Assembly: GCF_014648175.1 (NCBI RefSeq)
Contig: NZ_BMQP01000016.1
Span: 62,001 to 126,000 of the forward strand
Direction of reading: 5' to 3'
DNA length: 64,000 bases
From: Planobispora rosea
GTDB lineage: Bacteria > Actinomycetota > Actinomycetes > Streptosporangiales > Streptosporangiaceae
Of the stretch, positions 9,487-18,357 are shown piece after piece; the first letter of the stretch is position 1, and each line of letters begins with the position of its first letter. Below the pieces are notes generated by a model. That model was given only the letters and a program-made list of their open reading frames with translations. It was not told the origin of the DNA and did not search any database. Both the position numbers and the translations under genes were made by a program.

Positions 9487-10566
9487 TCAGCGCTCGACCT
9501 CGCCGCGGATGAACTTCTCGACGTACTCGCGGGCCTCGTCGTCGGAATACTGCTCCGGCGGGGACTTCATGAAGTAGGAGGAGGCCGAGAGGATCGGGCC
9601 GGCGACGCCCCGGTCGAGGGCGATCTTGGCGGCGCGGACGGCGTCGATGATGATGCCGGCGGAGTTGGGGGAGTCCCACACCTCCAGCTTGTACTCCAGG
9701 TTCAGCGGGGTGTCGCCGAAGGAACGGCCCTCCAGGCGGACGTAGGCCCACTTGCGGTCGTCCAGCCACGGCACGTGGTCGGACGGGCCGATGTGCACGT
9801 CGGCCTTGCCCATCTCGTGCGGGATCTGCGAGGTGACCGACTGGGTCTTGGAGATCTTCTTGGACTGCAGGCGCTTGCGCTCCAGCATGTTCATGAAGTC
9901 CATGTTCCCGCCGAAGTTGAGCTGGTAGGTACGGAGCAGCTCGACCCCGCGGTCCTCGAACAGCTTGGCCATCACCCGGTGCGTGATGGTCGCCCCGACC
10001 TGGGACTTGATGTCGTCACCGACGATCGGCACCCCGGCCTCGGTGAACTTCTCCGCCCAGACCGGGTCGGAGGCGATGAACACCGGCAGCGCGTTGACGA
10101 AGGCGACCTTGGCGTCGATGGCGCACTGGGCGTAGAAGCGGTCGGCCTCCTCGGAGCCCACCGGCAGGTAGGACACCAGCACGTCCACCTGCTTGTCCTT
10201 CAGCACCTGGACCACGTCGACCGGGGCCTCGTCGGACTCCTCGATCATCTCCTGGTAGTACTCGCCCAGACCGTCGAGGGTGTGGCCGCGCTGCACGGTG
10301 ACCCCGGTCGGCGGCACGTCGCAGATCTTGATGGTGTTGTTCTCGGAGGCGACGATGGCCTCGGACAGGTCGCGGCCGACCTTCTTGGCGTCGACGTCGA
10401 AGGCGGCGACGAACTCGACGTCACCGACGTGGTAGTCGCCGAACTTGACGTGCATCAGGCCCGGCACCCGGGTGGCGGGGTCGGCGTCCTTGTAGTAGTG
10501 CACCCCCTGCACCAGCGACGAGGCACAGTTGCCTACACCGACAATGGCTACGCGCACCGAACCCAT
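9487..10566 (-). CDS. ino1: myo-Inositol-1-phosphate synthase
   Basis: NAD-dependent cytoplasmic enzyme of 359 residues converting glucose 6-phosphate to inositol 1-phosphate, the precursor of phosphatidylinositol and mycothiol in actinobacteria. It shows the N-terminal Rossmann motif [16 protein letters not shown], then YLPVGSE, the [11 protein letters not shown] segment, [12 protein letters not shown] and [15 protein letters not shown], all diagnostic of the family. An AAGGGGAG ribosome-binding site lies eight bases before the ATG. The PadR gene directly upstream on the same strand has an operator palindrome in front of it, so the two are probably one regulated unit, as in mycobacteria (Rv0046c-Rv0047c). 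Confidence 0.95.
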   Translation of the reverse strand: MGSVRVAIVGVGNCASSLVQGVHYYKDADPATRVPGLMHVKFGDYHVGDVEFVAAFDVDAKKVGRDLSEAIVASENNTIKICDVPPTGVTVQRGHTLDGLGEYYQEMIEESDEAPVDVVQVLKDKQVDVLVSYLPVGSEEADRFYAQCAIDAKVAFVNALPVFIASDPVWAEKFTEAGVPIVGDDIKSQVGATITHRVMAKLFEDRGVELLRTYQLNFGGNMDFMNMLERKRLQSKKISKTQSVTSQIPHEMGKADVHIGPSDHVPWLDDRKWAYVRLEGRSFGDTPLNLEYKLEVWDSPNSAGIIIDAVRAAKIALDRGVAGPILSASSYFMKSPPEQYSDDEAREYVEKFIRGEVER

Positions 10567-10592
10567 GGCACTCGCTCCCCTTGTTCTAATCG

Positions 10593-11303
10593 TCAGTTGT
10601 CTTCCGGGGCGGCCTGCCGACCCGGTGTATCAGTTCCGGACGCGGACGCCCGGGAGGTTCCTTCGTGTACGGCGGGCCGCTCGCGGCCCGCGTCATCCGC
10701 CGCCGGCTCCTGCCGCTGTCCGCTTCCGGCCGTGCGCGGGCCCTCGTTCGCTTCCTGCCGCTCCGTCGCGATCAGCTCGTTGAGCCACCGCACCTCGCGC
10801 TCGACCGACTCCAGGCCGTGGCGCTGGAGCTCGAGGGTGTAGCTGTCCAGCCTTTCCCGGGTGCGGGCGAGGGCCGTGCGGACGCTGTCGAGTCGCTCCT
10901 CCAGGCGGCTGCGCCGGCCTTCGAGGATGCGCAGGCGCACCTCGGCCTCGGTGTGCCGGAAGAAGGCGAAGTGGATGCCGAAGCTCTCGTCCTCCCAGGC
11001 TGACGGGCCGGCCTGGGTGAGGAGCTCCTGGAGCCGCTCCTTGCCCTCCGTGGTCAGCCGGTAGACGATCTTCGATCGGCGGCCGGCGAGGGGGACCGTG
11101 CTCTCGGGCGGGGGTTCCTCTTCGGCGATGAGTCCGTCGGCCAGCAACTGGCGGAGGCAGGGGTAGAGCGACCCGTAGGAGAACGCGCGGAACATCCCGA
11201 GCAGGGAGTTGAGGCGTTTGCGCAGCTCATAGCCATGTAGCGGGGTCTCGTGCAGCGACCCGAGCACGGCGAGCTCCAGCACGCCACCGCGTCCACCGGC
11301 CAC
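10593..11303 (-). CDS. PadR-family transcriptional regulator
   Basis: A 236-residue regulator. Residues 1-90 form the PadR winged helix ([23 protein letters not shown], then [18 protein letters not shown]). A long coiled-coil dimerisation helix rich in Arg/Glu/Leu follows (about 115-180). The last 50 residues are a low-complexity polar tail. The protein lies 26 bases upstream of ino1 on the same strand, and a perfect palindrome sits about 25 bases before its start. By position it should autoregulate and control ino1. The same pair with the same order is found in Mycobacterium. The signal it senses is unknown. Confidence 0.87.
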   Translation of the reverse strand: MAGGRGGVLELAVLGSLHETPLHGYELRKRLNSLLGMFRAFSYGSLYPCLRQLLADGLIAEEEPPPESTVPLAGRRSKIVYRLTTEGKERLQELLTQAGPSAWEDESFGIHFAFFRHTEAEVRLRILEGRRSRLEERLDSVRTALARTRERLDSYTLELQRHGLESVEREVRWLNELIATERQEANEGPRTAGSGQRQEPAADDAGRERPAVHEGTSRASASGTDTPGRQAAPEDN

Positions 11304-11326
11304 TGGAAACCACCACCTCTCGCGTC

Positions 11327-11347
11327 GATGTATCGAGCCGATACATC
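11327..11347. promoter_or_regulatory. Palindromic operator before the PadR gene
   Basis: Perfect inverted repeat GATGTATCG-AGC-CGATACATC. The ATGTAT...ATACAT core is the type bound by PadR proteins. It lies 24 bases upstream of the PadR start and about 60 bases before the divergent promoter at 11401, so it could control both directions. Confidence 0.65.
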
Positions 11348-11400
11348 AGAAGGATACGTCGGCTCGTCATATCGCTGCAATCGGCAACTTTCCTGAGAGG

Positions 11401-11430
11401 TTGGGAGCAAACGCAAAAAAGCCGTAGTCT
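11401..11430 (+). promoter_or_regulatory. Promoter of the DUF5318-like gene
   Basis: TTGGGA at 11401-11406 and TAGTCT at 11425-11430 are separated by 18 bases. The predicted transcription start falls at the ATG at 11438, giving a leaderless message. Confidence 0.45.
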
Positions 11431-11437
11431 GGCGGCT

Positions 11438-11614
11438 ATGTGGTCACATGGAGCAGGAGTGAGCTCTGGCTCGCATGCGCTCGTGACCCATCACGAATAC
11501 GGGGAATTCCACGTCCGTGAGGGAGAGGTCTGCCAAGGTTGCTCCCGAAGCCACCAGACGGTCTCGGCCGTCCATGGGAACGGAGATCCCCCAGAACAGG
11601 TCGGCTACCAGTGA
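11438..11614 (+). CDS. DUF5318-like short protein (C-terminal remnant)
   Basis: A 58-residue frame not overlapping any other likely gene. Its middle, HHEYGEFHVREGEVCQGCS, resembles the last part of actinobacterial DUF5318 proteins, where the phrase EFRVYVVEVCQGCGWNHL ends a zinc-ribbon domain. The usual N-terminal 80 residues with the first cysteine pair are absent. Synteny supports the assignment: in M. tuberculosis the DUF5318 gene (Rv0049) lies between the PadR gene and ponA1, exactly as here. A good promoter with a leaderless start argues that it is still expressed. It may be a decayed remnant or a short lineage form; function unknown. Confidence 0.5.
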   Translation: MWSHGAGVSSGSHALVTHHEYGEFHVREGEVCQGCSRSHQTVSAVHGNGDPPEQVGYQ

Positions 11615-11682
11615 ACCAAGGCGCTGAGATCTCCGGCTATCAGGAGGTAATCTCACCCGCCTGCACACCGTTGTAGACCCTG

Positions 11683-14556
11683 ATGACCGAACGAGGACGC
11701 GTGAGTTACAGCAACAGCTATGACCCGGAGCCGAACGGGGGCCAACCGCGCCCCGACGGGTCGGCTCGCCCGGGGCGGCGCCGTCGCTCGAACCCAGGAG
11801 CCGCTCCCCGTACCGTCCCCCCGTTCCCGGCGGCCCAAACCGGCGACATGAGCCGGGGGGCTCCCCAGGGACGGCCGCAGGGACACGGTCCCCACCTCGC
11901 CGCCCCGGTCCCCCCGCAGGGGACGTCCCCCGTCCCCCGGCCCGGTCAGGTTCCCGCACCCCGGCCGGGTGCGGCTCCCGACCCGCGGCAGGGTACGGCC
12001 CCCGGCCGGCGGCCGGGGCAGGGCGGGACGCGTCAGCGGGACACCGCCCCCGCGGGACGCCGCTCCGAGGCAGCGTTCGAGGACACCCAGGCCATGCTCG
12101 CCTCGCAGGCGGGCGGGGGCCGCCCCCCGGGATCCGGCGCAGGTGACGCCGGAGGCGGGCGGGGGCGGGGCGGACGCGGACGCGGTGGCTCCGGCGGTTC
12201 CAGTGGTCCCGGGGGTCCCGGCGGTCCCGGAGGTCCCGGGGGTCCCGGCGGTCCCGGGGGTCCCGGCCGGAAGCGGGCGGGCAGGCAGGGCTGGAAGCGC
12301 TTCGTGCCCAGCTGGAAGCTGGTGATGGCGAGCGGGGCCGTCCTCGCCGCGGGCGTCTTCGGCATGGTCGCGGTGGCCTACGCCAACACGCCCGTCCCCA
12401 CCGTTCCGAAAGCCGACGTGAACGACCGGGAAAGCATCATCTACTACCGGGACGGCAAGACCGAGATCGCCCGGATCGGTACCAAGCGCGTCCCGGTGAC
12501 CATCGACAAGATCCCGGAGCACGTCCAGGACGCGGTGATCGCGGCGGAGAACCGCAGCTTCCGCGAGGACGGCGGCATCGACTTCTCCGGCATGGCCCGG
12601 TCGGTCTGGAGCACGGTCAGCGGCACCCAGGTGCAGGGCGCCTCGACGATCACCCAGCAGTACGTCCGCAACTACTACGAGGGCATCAGCAAGGACGTCT
12701 CGATCCAGCGGAAGGTCAAGGAGATCTTCGTCGCGGTCAAGGTCAGCCGCGAGCTGGACAAGAGCGAGATCCTCACGCGCTACCTCAACACCATCTACTT
12801 CGGCGACGGCGCCTACGGCATCCAGGCCGCGGCCACGACCTTCTTCGGCAAGAACGTCTGGCAGCTCACGGTCCCCGAGGCCGCCTACCTCGCCGGCCGC
12901 ATCCAGAACCCCAGCCGGTTCGACGCCCTGGAGAAGGCGAAGAACTTCGCCGCCACCAAGGAGCGCTACGGCTACGTGCTCGGCGGCATGGCGACGATGA
13001 ACTCCGCCGCCTACGGCAAGTACACGAGCGCCCCCTTCGAGGAGCTGAAGTTCAAGAAGAGCAAGAGCAAGGAGATCTACCGGGGCCTGCGGGGTTACAT
13101 GCTCAACATCGTGCTCCGGGAGCTCGAGAGCCGGCACATCACCGAGGAGGAGCTGGAGACCGAGGGGCTCAAGGTCGTCACGACCTTCGACCGGGACATG
13201 ATGCTCGCCGCGAAGAAGGTGGTGAACGCCAAGACCAAGGGCCTGGACCCCACCATCCACGCCACGGTCGCCTCGGTCGATCCCAAGAACGGCCGGGTGC
13301 TCGCGTTCTACAGCGGCGACGACTTCATCGAGTCCTCCGTCAACCGCGCCTTCGACACCACCAAGCAGGCCGCCTCCGCGTTCAAGCCGTACGTCCTGGC
13401 CGCCTGGCTGGAGGCCGGGCACTCCCTGAACAGCTACGTCGACGGCAAGAGCCCCATCAAGATGCCGGGCACCACGCCGATCCAGAACTCGGGCAACCAG
13501 AGCTTCGGCGCGATCGACATGGTCAGGGCCATGGCCAGCTCGGTGAACACGGTCTTCGTCCAGATGGGCGACGTCGTCACCCTGGAGGAGGTGGCCAAGG
13601 TCGCCAAGGCCGCCGGGGTCGGCGAGCAGGCCAAGATCAACCCGAGCTACCGCGGCATGAACGGCGTGGACTACGCCGTCGAGGAGCAGAAGTACCAGGT
13701 CACCATCGGCAGCGCCTCGGTCACCGCGGTCGAGCAGGCCGCCGGCTACTCGATCTTCGCCAACGAGGGCAAGCACGTCCCGTGGCACACGGTCAAAGAG
13801 GTGAAGCAGATCAAGGACGGCCTCGTCCTGCTGCCGGAGCTGCGTCCCGAGCGGCAGGTCATCAGCCCCGACTCGGCCGCCGACGCGACCGTCGCCATGC
13901 AGGCCGTGGTCAAGACAGGCACCGGCACCGCCGCCAACCTGGGCACGCGCCCGGTGGCCGGCAAGACCGGCACCAACAACGGCTACAAGGACGCCTGGTT
14001 CGTCGGTTACACCCCGCAGCTCGTCACCGCGGTCGGCATGTCCAAGGACGTGCCGTACACCCCGGACGGCAAGCGCAGGGTCAAGGTGGACAAGTACGGC
14101 CTGCCGAAGAACGACAAGGCGGAGGTGATCTGGAAGGAGGAGGAGATGCCCGCCTTCATCGGCGGTGGCGGCACTCCCACCCAGATCTGGCACGACTACA
14201 TGGCCATCGTCACCGCCAAGGACGAGGTCGTGCAGTTCCCGCCGAAGGCCGGCGTCGGCATCCCGAAGAACCTGGCCACGCCCAAGCCGTCGCCCAGCCC
14301 GACGCCCAGAGACCCGTTCGGCGACGACACCGAGAACCCCACTTTCGAGTGGCCGGACGACGAGGGCGACGACAACGGCGGTGGCGGGGAGCCCCAGGAC
14401 TGCCTGCCCTGGGACGGCTCGTGCGACAACCGCGACGGCGGCGGGGTCGGGGAGGGCACCGAGGGTGACGTCGGAAACTCCCGGGGAACCGCGGTCACGC
14501 CGACCCTCACCCCGACACCGACCCCGGCCCCGACACCGAGCGGCCGACGGCCTTGA
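11683..14556 (+). CDS. ponA: Class A penicillin-binding protein (transglycosylase/transpeptidase)
   Basis: A 957-residue bifunctional peptidoglycan synthase. The cytoplasmic 210 residues are Pro/Gly-rich and end in seven Gly-Pro-Gly repeats; one membrane helix follows (about 212-233). The GT51 domain has catalytic E289 in AVIAAENRSFRE and the STITQQYVRN motif. The transpeptidase has S565-x-x-K568 (SAFK), SVN in ASSVNTVF, and KTG at 761. The tail (860-957) is Pro/Thr/Asp-rich and outside the membrane. A GTG at 11701 with GAGGAC before it is an alternative start six codons in. Position matches ponA1 of Mycobacterium; the stop overlaps the next gene (TGATG). Confidence 0.95.
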   Translation: MTERGRVSYSNSYDPEPNGGQPRPDGSARPGRRRRSNPGAAPRTVPPFPAAQTGDMSRGAPQGRPQGHGPHLAAPVPPQGTSPVPRPGQVPAPRPGAAPDPRQGTAPGRRPGQGGTRQRDTAPAGRRSEAAFEDTQAMLASQAGGGRPPGSGAGDAGGGRGRGGRGRGGSGGSSGPGGPGGPGGPGGPGGPGGPGRKRAGRQGWKRFVPSWKLVMASGAVLAAGVFGMVAVAYANTPVPTVPKADVNDRESIIYYRDGKTEIARIGTKRVPVTIDKIPEHVQDAVIAAENRSFREDGGIDFSGMARSVWSTVSGTQVQGASTITQQYVRNYYEGISKDVSIQRKVKEIFVAVKVSRELDKSEILTRYLNTIYFGDGAYGIQAAATTFFGKNVWQLTVPEAAYLAGRIQNPSRFDALEKAKNFAATKERYGYVLGGMATMNSAAYGKYTSAPFEELKFKKSKSKEIYRGLRGYMLNIVLRELESRHITEEELETEGLKVVTTFDRDMMLAAKKVVNAKTKGLDPTIHATVASVDPKNGRVLAFYSGDDFIESSVNRAFDTTKQAASAFKPYVLAAWLEAGHSLNSYVDGKSPIKMPGTTPIQNSGNQSFGAIDMVRAMASSVNTVFVQMGDVVTLEEVAKVAKAAGVGEQAKINPSYRGMNGVDYAVEEQKYQVTIGSASVTAVEQAAGYSIFANEGKHVPWHTVKEVKQIKDGLVLLPELRPERQVISPDSAADATVAMQAVVKTGTGTAANLGTRPVAGKTGTNNGYKDAWFVGYTPQLVTAVGMSKDVPYTPDGKRRVKVDKYGLPKNDKAEVIWKEEEMPAFIGGGGTPTQIWHDYMAIVTAKDEVVQFPPKAGVGIPKNLATPKPSPSPTPRDPFGDDTENPTFEWPDDEGDDNGGGGEPQDCLPWDGSCDNRDGGGVGEGTEGDVGNSRGTAVTPTLTPTPTPAPTPSGRRP
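12205..12267 (+). repeat. ponA: Seven tandem 9-base units inside ponA
   Basis: GGTCCCGGN is repeated seven times without interruption and encodes a collagen-like Gly-Pro-Gly run in the cytoplasmic tail of the penicillin-binding protein. Such runs vary in copy number by slippage. Confidence 0.9.
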
Positions 14557-15872
14557 TGAAGAACATCGAGCGAGTCCGGACTCCTCTGTCCGATCTCGGC
14601 ACACGCGCGGTGCCGTACGTGCCCCTGGCCCTGTTCGCGGGGCTGGGGGCGGTCCTCGCCTATCTGTGGAAGTGGCCGTGCCGCTTCAACGGGGCCTGGA
14701 ACGACGGCACGCTCCAGTTCACGAACTTCTGTTACACCGACATCTATCCGCTGTGGTGGAACGAGAAGCTGCACCAGGGCAAGGTCCCCTACTTCGACTA
14801 CCCGGTCGAGTACCCCGTCGGCATCGGCGGGATCATGGAGTTCTTCCGGCGGATCATCCCGGGTGACCCGGGGAGCCTCGAGGCCGGGACGATGTTCTAC
14901 GACCTCACCGTGATCCTCATGGCGATCTGCCTGGTCGTCGGCGTGCTGATAATGGCGGCGCTGGCCGGTCCGGCCCGCCGCTGGGACGCGCTGTGGTACG
15001 CCCTGGCCCCGGCTCTGATCCTCACCGCCTACATCAACTGGGACCTGGCCGCCAACGCGCTCGCGCTGGGCGCGCTGCTCGCCTGGTCCAAGCGGCGGCA
15101 GTGGCTCGCCGGCGTGCTGCTGGGCCTGGCGATCGCCACGAAGTTCTACCCGCTGATGTTCCTGGGCCCGCTGTTCCTGCTGGCCTGGCGGACGGGCCGG
15201 TGGAAGCCGTTCCTGCAGACCCTCGGCGGCACAGTGGGCGCCTGGCTGGTCGTCAACGTCCCGATCATGATCCTCGCCTTCGACGGCTGGAAGCGGTTCT
15301 ACGTCTTCAGCCAGGAGCGTCCGGCCGACTGGGGGTCGATCTGGTACTTCTTCCAGCAGAAGGCCTGGCCGTTCCTCGGTGAGCCCGACCGGCTCGACAC
15401 CCTGGGCGTCCTGTCGCTGGGCGCGTTCTGCGCCGGCATCGCCGTACTGACGCTGACGGCGCGCAACCGGCCCCGGCTGGCGCAGCTCTGCTTCCTGACG
15501 CTGGCCGCCTTCATGCTCACCAACAAGGTGTGGTCACCGCAGTACGTGCTCTGGCTGATCCCGTTCGCGGTGCTGGCCCGGCCGAACTGGAAGCCGATCG
15601 CCCTGTGGATGGTCGCGGAGTGCTGGTACTTCTTCGCGATCTGGCTCTATCTGGTCTCGTTCCAGGAGGGCAAGGCACACCTGGGGATCTCCGGTGACAC
15701 CTACTTCACCGCCGTGTGGGGACGGGCGATCGCCATCTTGATCATGATGGTCTTCGTGGTGCGGGACATCCTGCGGCCGGAGAAGGACGTGATCAGGAAG
15801 GATGGGGCCGACGACCCGGCCGGAGGCGCCTTCGACGACGCGCCGGACCGGTTCCGGCTCGCGCTCACCTGA
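14556..15872 (+). CDS. GT87/DUF2029-type membrane glycosyltransferase
   Basis: About 438 residues with ten or so membrane helices. Near the N-terminus, helix 1 is followed by an outward loop with acidic and aromatic residues (TDIYPLWWNEKLHQGKVPYFDYPVEYPVG), the position where GT-C fold polyprenol-sugar-dependent enzymes bind metal and donor. The family includes actinobacterial mannosyl- and arabinosyltransferases of the envelope. The ATG at 14556 overlaps the ponA stop (TGATG), so translation is coupled. The equivalent M. tuberculosis gene is Rv0051. Donor and acceptor are not known; context suggests cell-envelope glycan work together with the penicillin-binding protein. Confidence 0.8.
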   Translation: MKNIERVRTPLSDLGTRAVPYVPLALFAGLGAVLAYLWKWPCRFNGAWNDGTLQFTNFCYTDIYPLWWNEKLHQGKVPYFDYPVEYPVGIGGIMEFFRRIIPGDPGSLEAGTMFYDLTVILMAICLVVGVLIMAALAGPARRWDALWYALAPALILTAYINWDLAANALALGALLAWSKRRQWLAGVLLGLAIATKFYPLMFLGPLFLLAWRTGRWKPFLQTLGGTVGAWLVVNVPIMILAFDGWKRFYVFSQERPADWGSIWYFFQQKAWPFLGEPDRLDTLGVLSLGAFCAGIAVLTLTARNRPRLAQLCFLTLAAFMLTNKVWSPQYVLWLIPFAVLARPNWKPIALWMVAECWYFFAIWLYLVSFQEGKAHLGISGDTYFTAVWGRAIAILIMMVFVVRDILRPEKDVIRKDGADDPAGGAFDDAPDRFRLALT

Positions 15873-15890
15873 TCTCCGGGTACGGGACGC

Positions 15891-17066
15891 ATGGCCGCCT
15901 CCGTCAAGCACGCGCACGCCGACGGGCCCGGACCCGAGCCCGGGTCCGGACCCGGGGCCGAGAGGGAGCGCGCCGCCACGGTGGAGGCGCTGGTTCTCTG
16001 GTTGTTCTCCCGCCTGGGAATCATCACGCTCGTCGCCGTCGTGGGGGCCGCGGCCGCGGCGAAGGGAGAGGAGGCCGCGCCGTTTCTGAAGCAGTGGAGG
16101 TATTGGGATGCCAACCTGCTCATCGTCATCGCCGAGCACGGCTACGGCGGGGACCCGGCCGGTGAGCCGGACAAGGGGCTGCCCGCCTTCTTCCCCGGCA
16201 TGCCGCTGGCGCTGCGCGCGGTGACCCTGATCACGGGCGACTGGACGCTCTCCGGGCTGCTCATCTCCTTCGTGGCGGGCGCGGTCGCGGTGGTCGCGCT
16301 GGCGCGGCTGGCCGAGTTCGAGGGACCACCCGGGGCCGGCTGGCGGGCGGTGCTGGCGCTGCTGCTCTGGCCGATGTCGGTGTTCCTGTTCGCCGGATAC
16401 AGCGAGTCGTTGTTCCTGGCCTTCGCGATCCCGGCCTGGCTGGCCGCCCGCAAGGGGAACTGGCCGCTGGCCGCGGCGCTGGCGGCGGGCGCGTCCTGCA
16501 TGCGCATCACCGGTCTGTTCCTGGCCCTGGCGCTGATCGTGGAGTTCGCCTCCCAGCGCCGGCCGGTACGGCAGGCGCCCTGGCTGCTCCTGCCGTTCCT
16601 GCCCCTGCTCGCCTACTCCGCCTACCAGTACGGCAGGACGGGCGACTGGCTGGCGTGGAAGCACGCGCAGGAGGCCAACTGGGGGCGGACGCTGGTGTGG
16701 CCGTGGGAGTCGCTGGCGACCACGTGGCAGACGGCCATGTCGGAGGGGCACTTCGCCTGGGCGTTCCGGATGGAGATCGCCGGGGCGGTCGTCGGGGTGA
16801 CGCTCGTGCTGATCCTGCTGTACCTGCGGCGCTGGAGCGAGCTCGTCTACGTGGGACTCCAGGTGGGAGCGCTGATCTGCTCGGCGTACTACCTGTCGAT
16901 CCCGCGCTCGGCGCTGCTGTGGTGGCCGCTCTTCCTGCTCGCCGCCCGGCTGAGCACGCCGGGACCGCGCTGGAGGACGGCGCTCATCGCCGCGTACGCG
17001 CTGGTCATGGGCCCGCTGATGGTCCTCAACACCATGACGTTCACGGAGGGTGCCTGGGTGGGATGA
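15891..17066 (+). CDS. PIG-V-like mannosyltransferase family membrane protein
   Basis: About 391 residues with a polar, Gly/Pro-rich first 30 residues and then around ten membrane helices. After helix 1 come FLKQWRYWDANLLIVIAEHGYG and GLPAFFPGMPLALRA. The WDAnwYl...FFP.yP pattern is that of the PIG-V/GPI mannosyltransferase II family, whose Asp is the GT-C catalytic-site residue. Bacterial members are thought to use polyprenyl-phosphate mannose on the outer face of the membrane. It lies 18 bases after the GT87 gene and is probably in one transcript with ponA. Acceptor unknown. Confidence 0.78.
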   Translation: MAASVKHAHADGPGPEPGSGPGAERERAATVEALVLWLFSRLGIITLVAVVGAAAAAKGEEAAPFLKQWRYWDANLLIVIAEHGYGGDPAGEPDKGLPAFFPGMPLALRAVTLITGDWTLSGLLISFVAGAVAVVALARLAEFEGPPGAGWRAVLALLLWPMSVFLFAGYSESLFLAFAIPAWLAARKGNWPLAAALAAGASCMRITGLFLALALIVEFASQRRPVRQAPWLLLPFLPLLAYSAYQYGRTGDWLAWKHAQEANWGRTLVWPWESLATTWQTAMSEGHFAWAFRMEIAGAVVGVTLVLILLYLRRWSELVYVGLQVGALICSAYYLSIPRSALLWWPLFLLAARLSTPGPRWRTALIAAYALVMGPLMVLNTMTFTEGAWVG

Positions 17067-17105
17067 GGCGCTTACCCCTTTCCCAGGGAAAGTAATCCAT
17101 GGAAG

Positions 17106-17166
17106 TTATCCACAGGCTGGGGATTTCCTCGCGGCCCTGTGGATAACTGTGGATAACCGTGGATCA
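17106..17166. promoter_or_regulatory. DnaA-box cluster 1
   Basis: Three perfect DnaA boxes lie in 51 bases: TTATCCACA at 17106-17114, and TGTGGATAA at 17138-17146 and 17148-17156. CGTGGATCA at 17158-17166 is a fourth with two changes. They fill the gap between two convergent genes, so they are not a promoter element. They may titrate DnaA or stimulate replication. Confidence 0.7.
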
Positions 17167-17188
17167 GGGGCTTTCCGGAGAAAGCAGA

Positions 17189-17947
17189 TCAGAGGCTCTT
17201 CCTGAGGAAGGCGATGTCGTCGGCCTGTCCGGCAGACGGGGTCTCCACCACGATCGGCGCACCGGCCTTCCGGCACACGTCGAGGATGAGGCCGGTGTCG
17301 ATCCGGCCGGCGCCGAGGTTCGCGTGCCGGTCCGCTCCGGAGTCGAACGCGTCACGCGAGTCGTTGCAGTGGATCAGGTCGATCCGTCCCGTGATCGCCA
17401 GCACCCGCTCGACCACGTCGGACAGTTCCTCCCCGCCCGCATGGGCGTGGCAGGTGTCGAGACAGAAGCCCACGTCGAAGCCGTCCAGCGCGTCCCAGAG
17501 CCGGGCGATCCGCTCCAGCTTCCTGGCCATCGCGTTGCCGCCGCCCGCGGTGTTCTCGATGAGGACCGGGACCTCGTGCTCCTCCAGGCGCTCGAACACC
17601 TTGCGCCAGTTGTCGAACCCGTTCTGCGGATCGTCCCCGGCGCCCACGTGCCCGCCGTGGACGACCAGCCCCTTGGCGCCGAGCTCGGCCGCGGCCGCCA
17701 GGTGGGAGCTCAGCAGCTTGCGGCTGGGGATGCGGATCCGGTTGTTGGCGGTGGCCACGTTGATGACGTAGGGGGCGTGGACGTAGACGTCCACGCCGGA
17801 GCCGGCGATCTCCCTCGTCTTCTCGCCGATGACCGGGCCCTTCCAGCCCTGCGGGTCGCCGAGGAAGAACTGCACGACCTCGGCGTCGCGTGCCCTGGCG
17901 TGCGCCAGCGGGTCGTCCTGGTCGACGTGGGCTCCGATACGTGGCAT
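17189..17947 (-). CDS. nfo: Endonuclease IV family AP endonuclease
   Basis: A 252-residue TIM-barrel enzyme of base-excision repair that cuts DNA at abasic sites. Family motifs in order: MPRIGAHV, DVYVHAPYVINVA, LVVHGGHVGAG, VLIENTAGGG, DVGFCLDTCHAHAGG, DLIHCNDSRD and the C-terminal IVVETPS. The His, Glu and Asp residues in them form the trinuclear zinc site. It is a little shorter than E. coli Nfo (285). It is convergent with the PIG-V-like gene, with the DnaA-box cluster in the gap between them. Confidence 0.9.
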   Translation of the reverse strand: MPRIGAHVDQDDPLAHARARDAEVVQFFLGDPQGWKGPVIGEKTREIAGSGVDVYVHAPYVINVATANNRIRIPSRKLLSSHLAAAAELGAKGLVVHGGHVGAGDDPQNGFDNWRKVFERLEEHEVPVLIENTAGGGNAMARKLERIARLWDALDGFDVGFCLDTCHAHAGGEELSDVVERVLAITGRIDLIHCNDSRDAFDSGADRHANLGAGRIDTGLILDVCRKAGAPIVVETPSAGQADDIAFLRKSL

Positions 17948-18117
17948 GTGTCCGAGCGTAGCTGTTTCACCGCTCTCGCTTGAGACGGTTGAGCGCTCCC
18001 GTCCGGGGCCGTTCCACGCTCTCTCCTCCTGATCCGTTTCACCGCCCCGTCCCAGGGCAGTCGCAGAGCGCGCCCCACCGCCCGCGACATGCGGGCCATC
18101 CCCCCGAGGAGTCGTCG

Positions 18118-18300
18118 ATGGCTTACCGGTACCGCAGAGGAATCAGCCTGATCGGCCTCATCTACATTCTGATCGGCCTCTATGTGGCCTGGGTCTACGA
18201 CTACATCACCCCCGGACTGCTGCGGGACATCGCCGAAGCGCTGCTCGCCGTCCTGCTCTGGTTCCTCGTCCTGCTGGGTGTGGACCTGCACCTCGGCTGA
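18118..18300 (+). CDS. Small membrane protein, 60 residues
   Basis: The ATG at 18118 follows a GAGGAG ribosome-binding site six bases upstream. The product starts with a basic stretch (MAYRYRRG) and has two hydrophobic helices, ISLIGLIYILIGLYVAWVY and ALLAVLLWFLVLLGVDL, joined by a short loop. It looks like a two-helix inner-membrane protein of unknown function. A strong hairpin follows at 18326. Confidence 0.7.
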   Translation: MAYRYRRGISLIGLIYILIGLYVAWVYDYITPGLLRDIAEALLAVLLWFLVLLGVDLHLG

Positions 18301-18325
18301 GGGGCCCGGCCCGGGAACCGAGGAT

Positions 18326-18357
18326 CCCGGTCCGGGAGCTGAGGGTCCCGGACCGGG
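18326..18357. terminator. Bidirectional hairpin terminator
   Basis: CCCGGTCCGGGA and TCCCGGACCGGG are perfect 12-base arms around an eight-base loop between two convergent small membrane-protein genes. Confidence 0.75.

Noticed and set aside
11444..11959. 171-codon minus-strand frame
   Set aside because: It overlaps both the DUF5318 remnant and ponA; the remnant has a promoter and family match while this frame has none.
11653..14604. 983-codon minus-strand frame across ponA
   Set aside because: Shadow of the penicillin-binding protein; no ribosome-binding site and low-complexity product.
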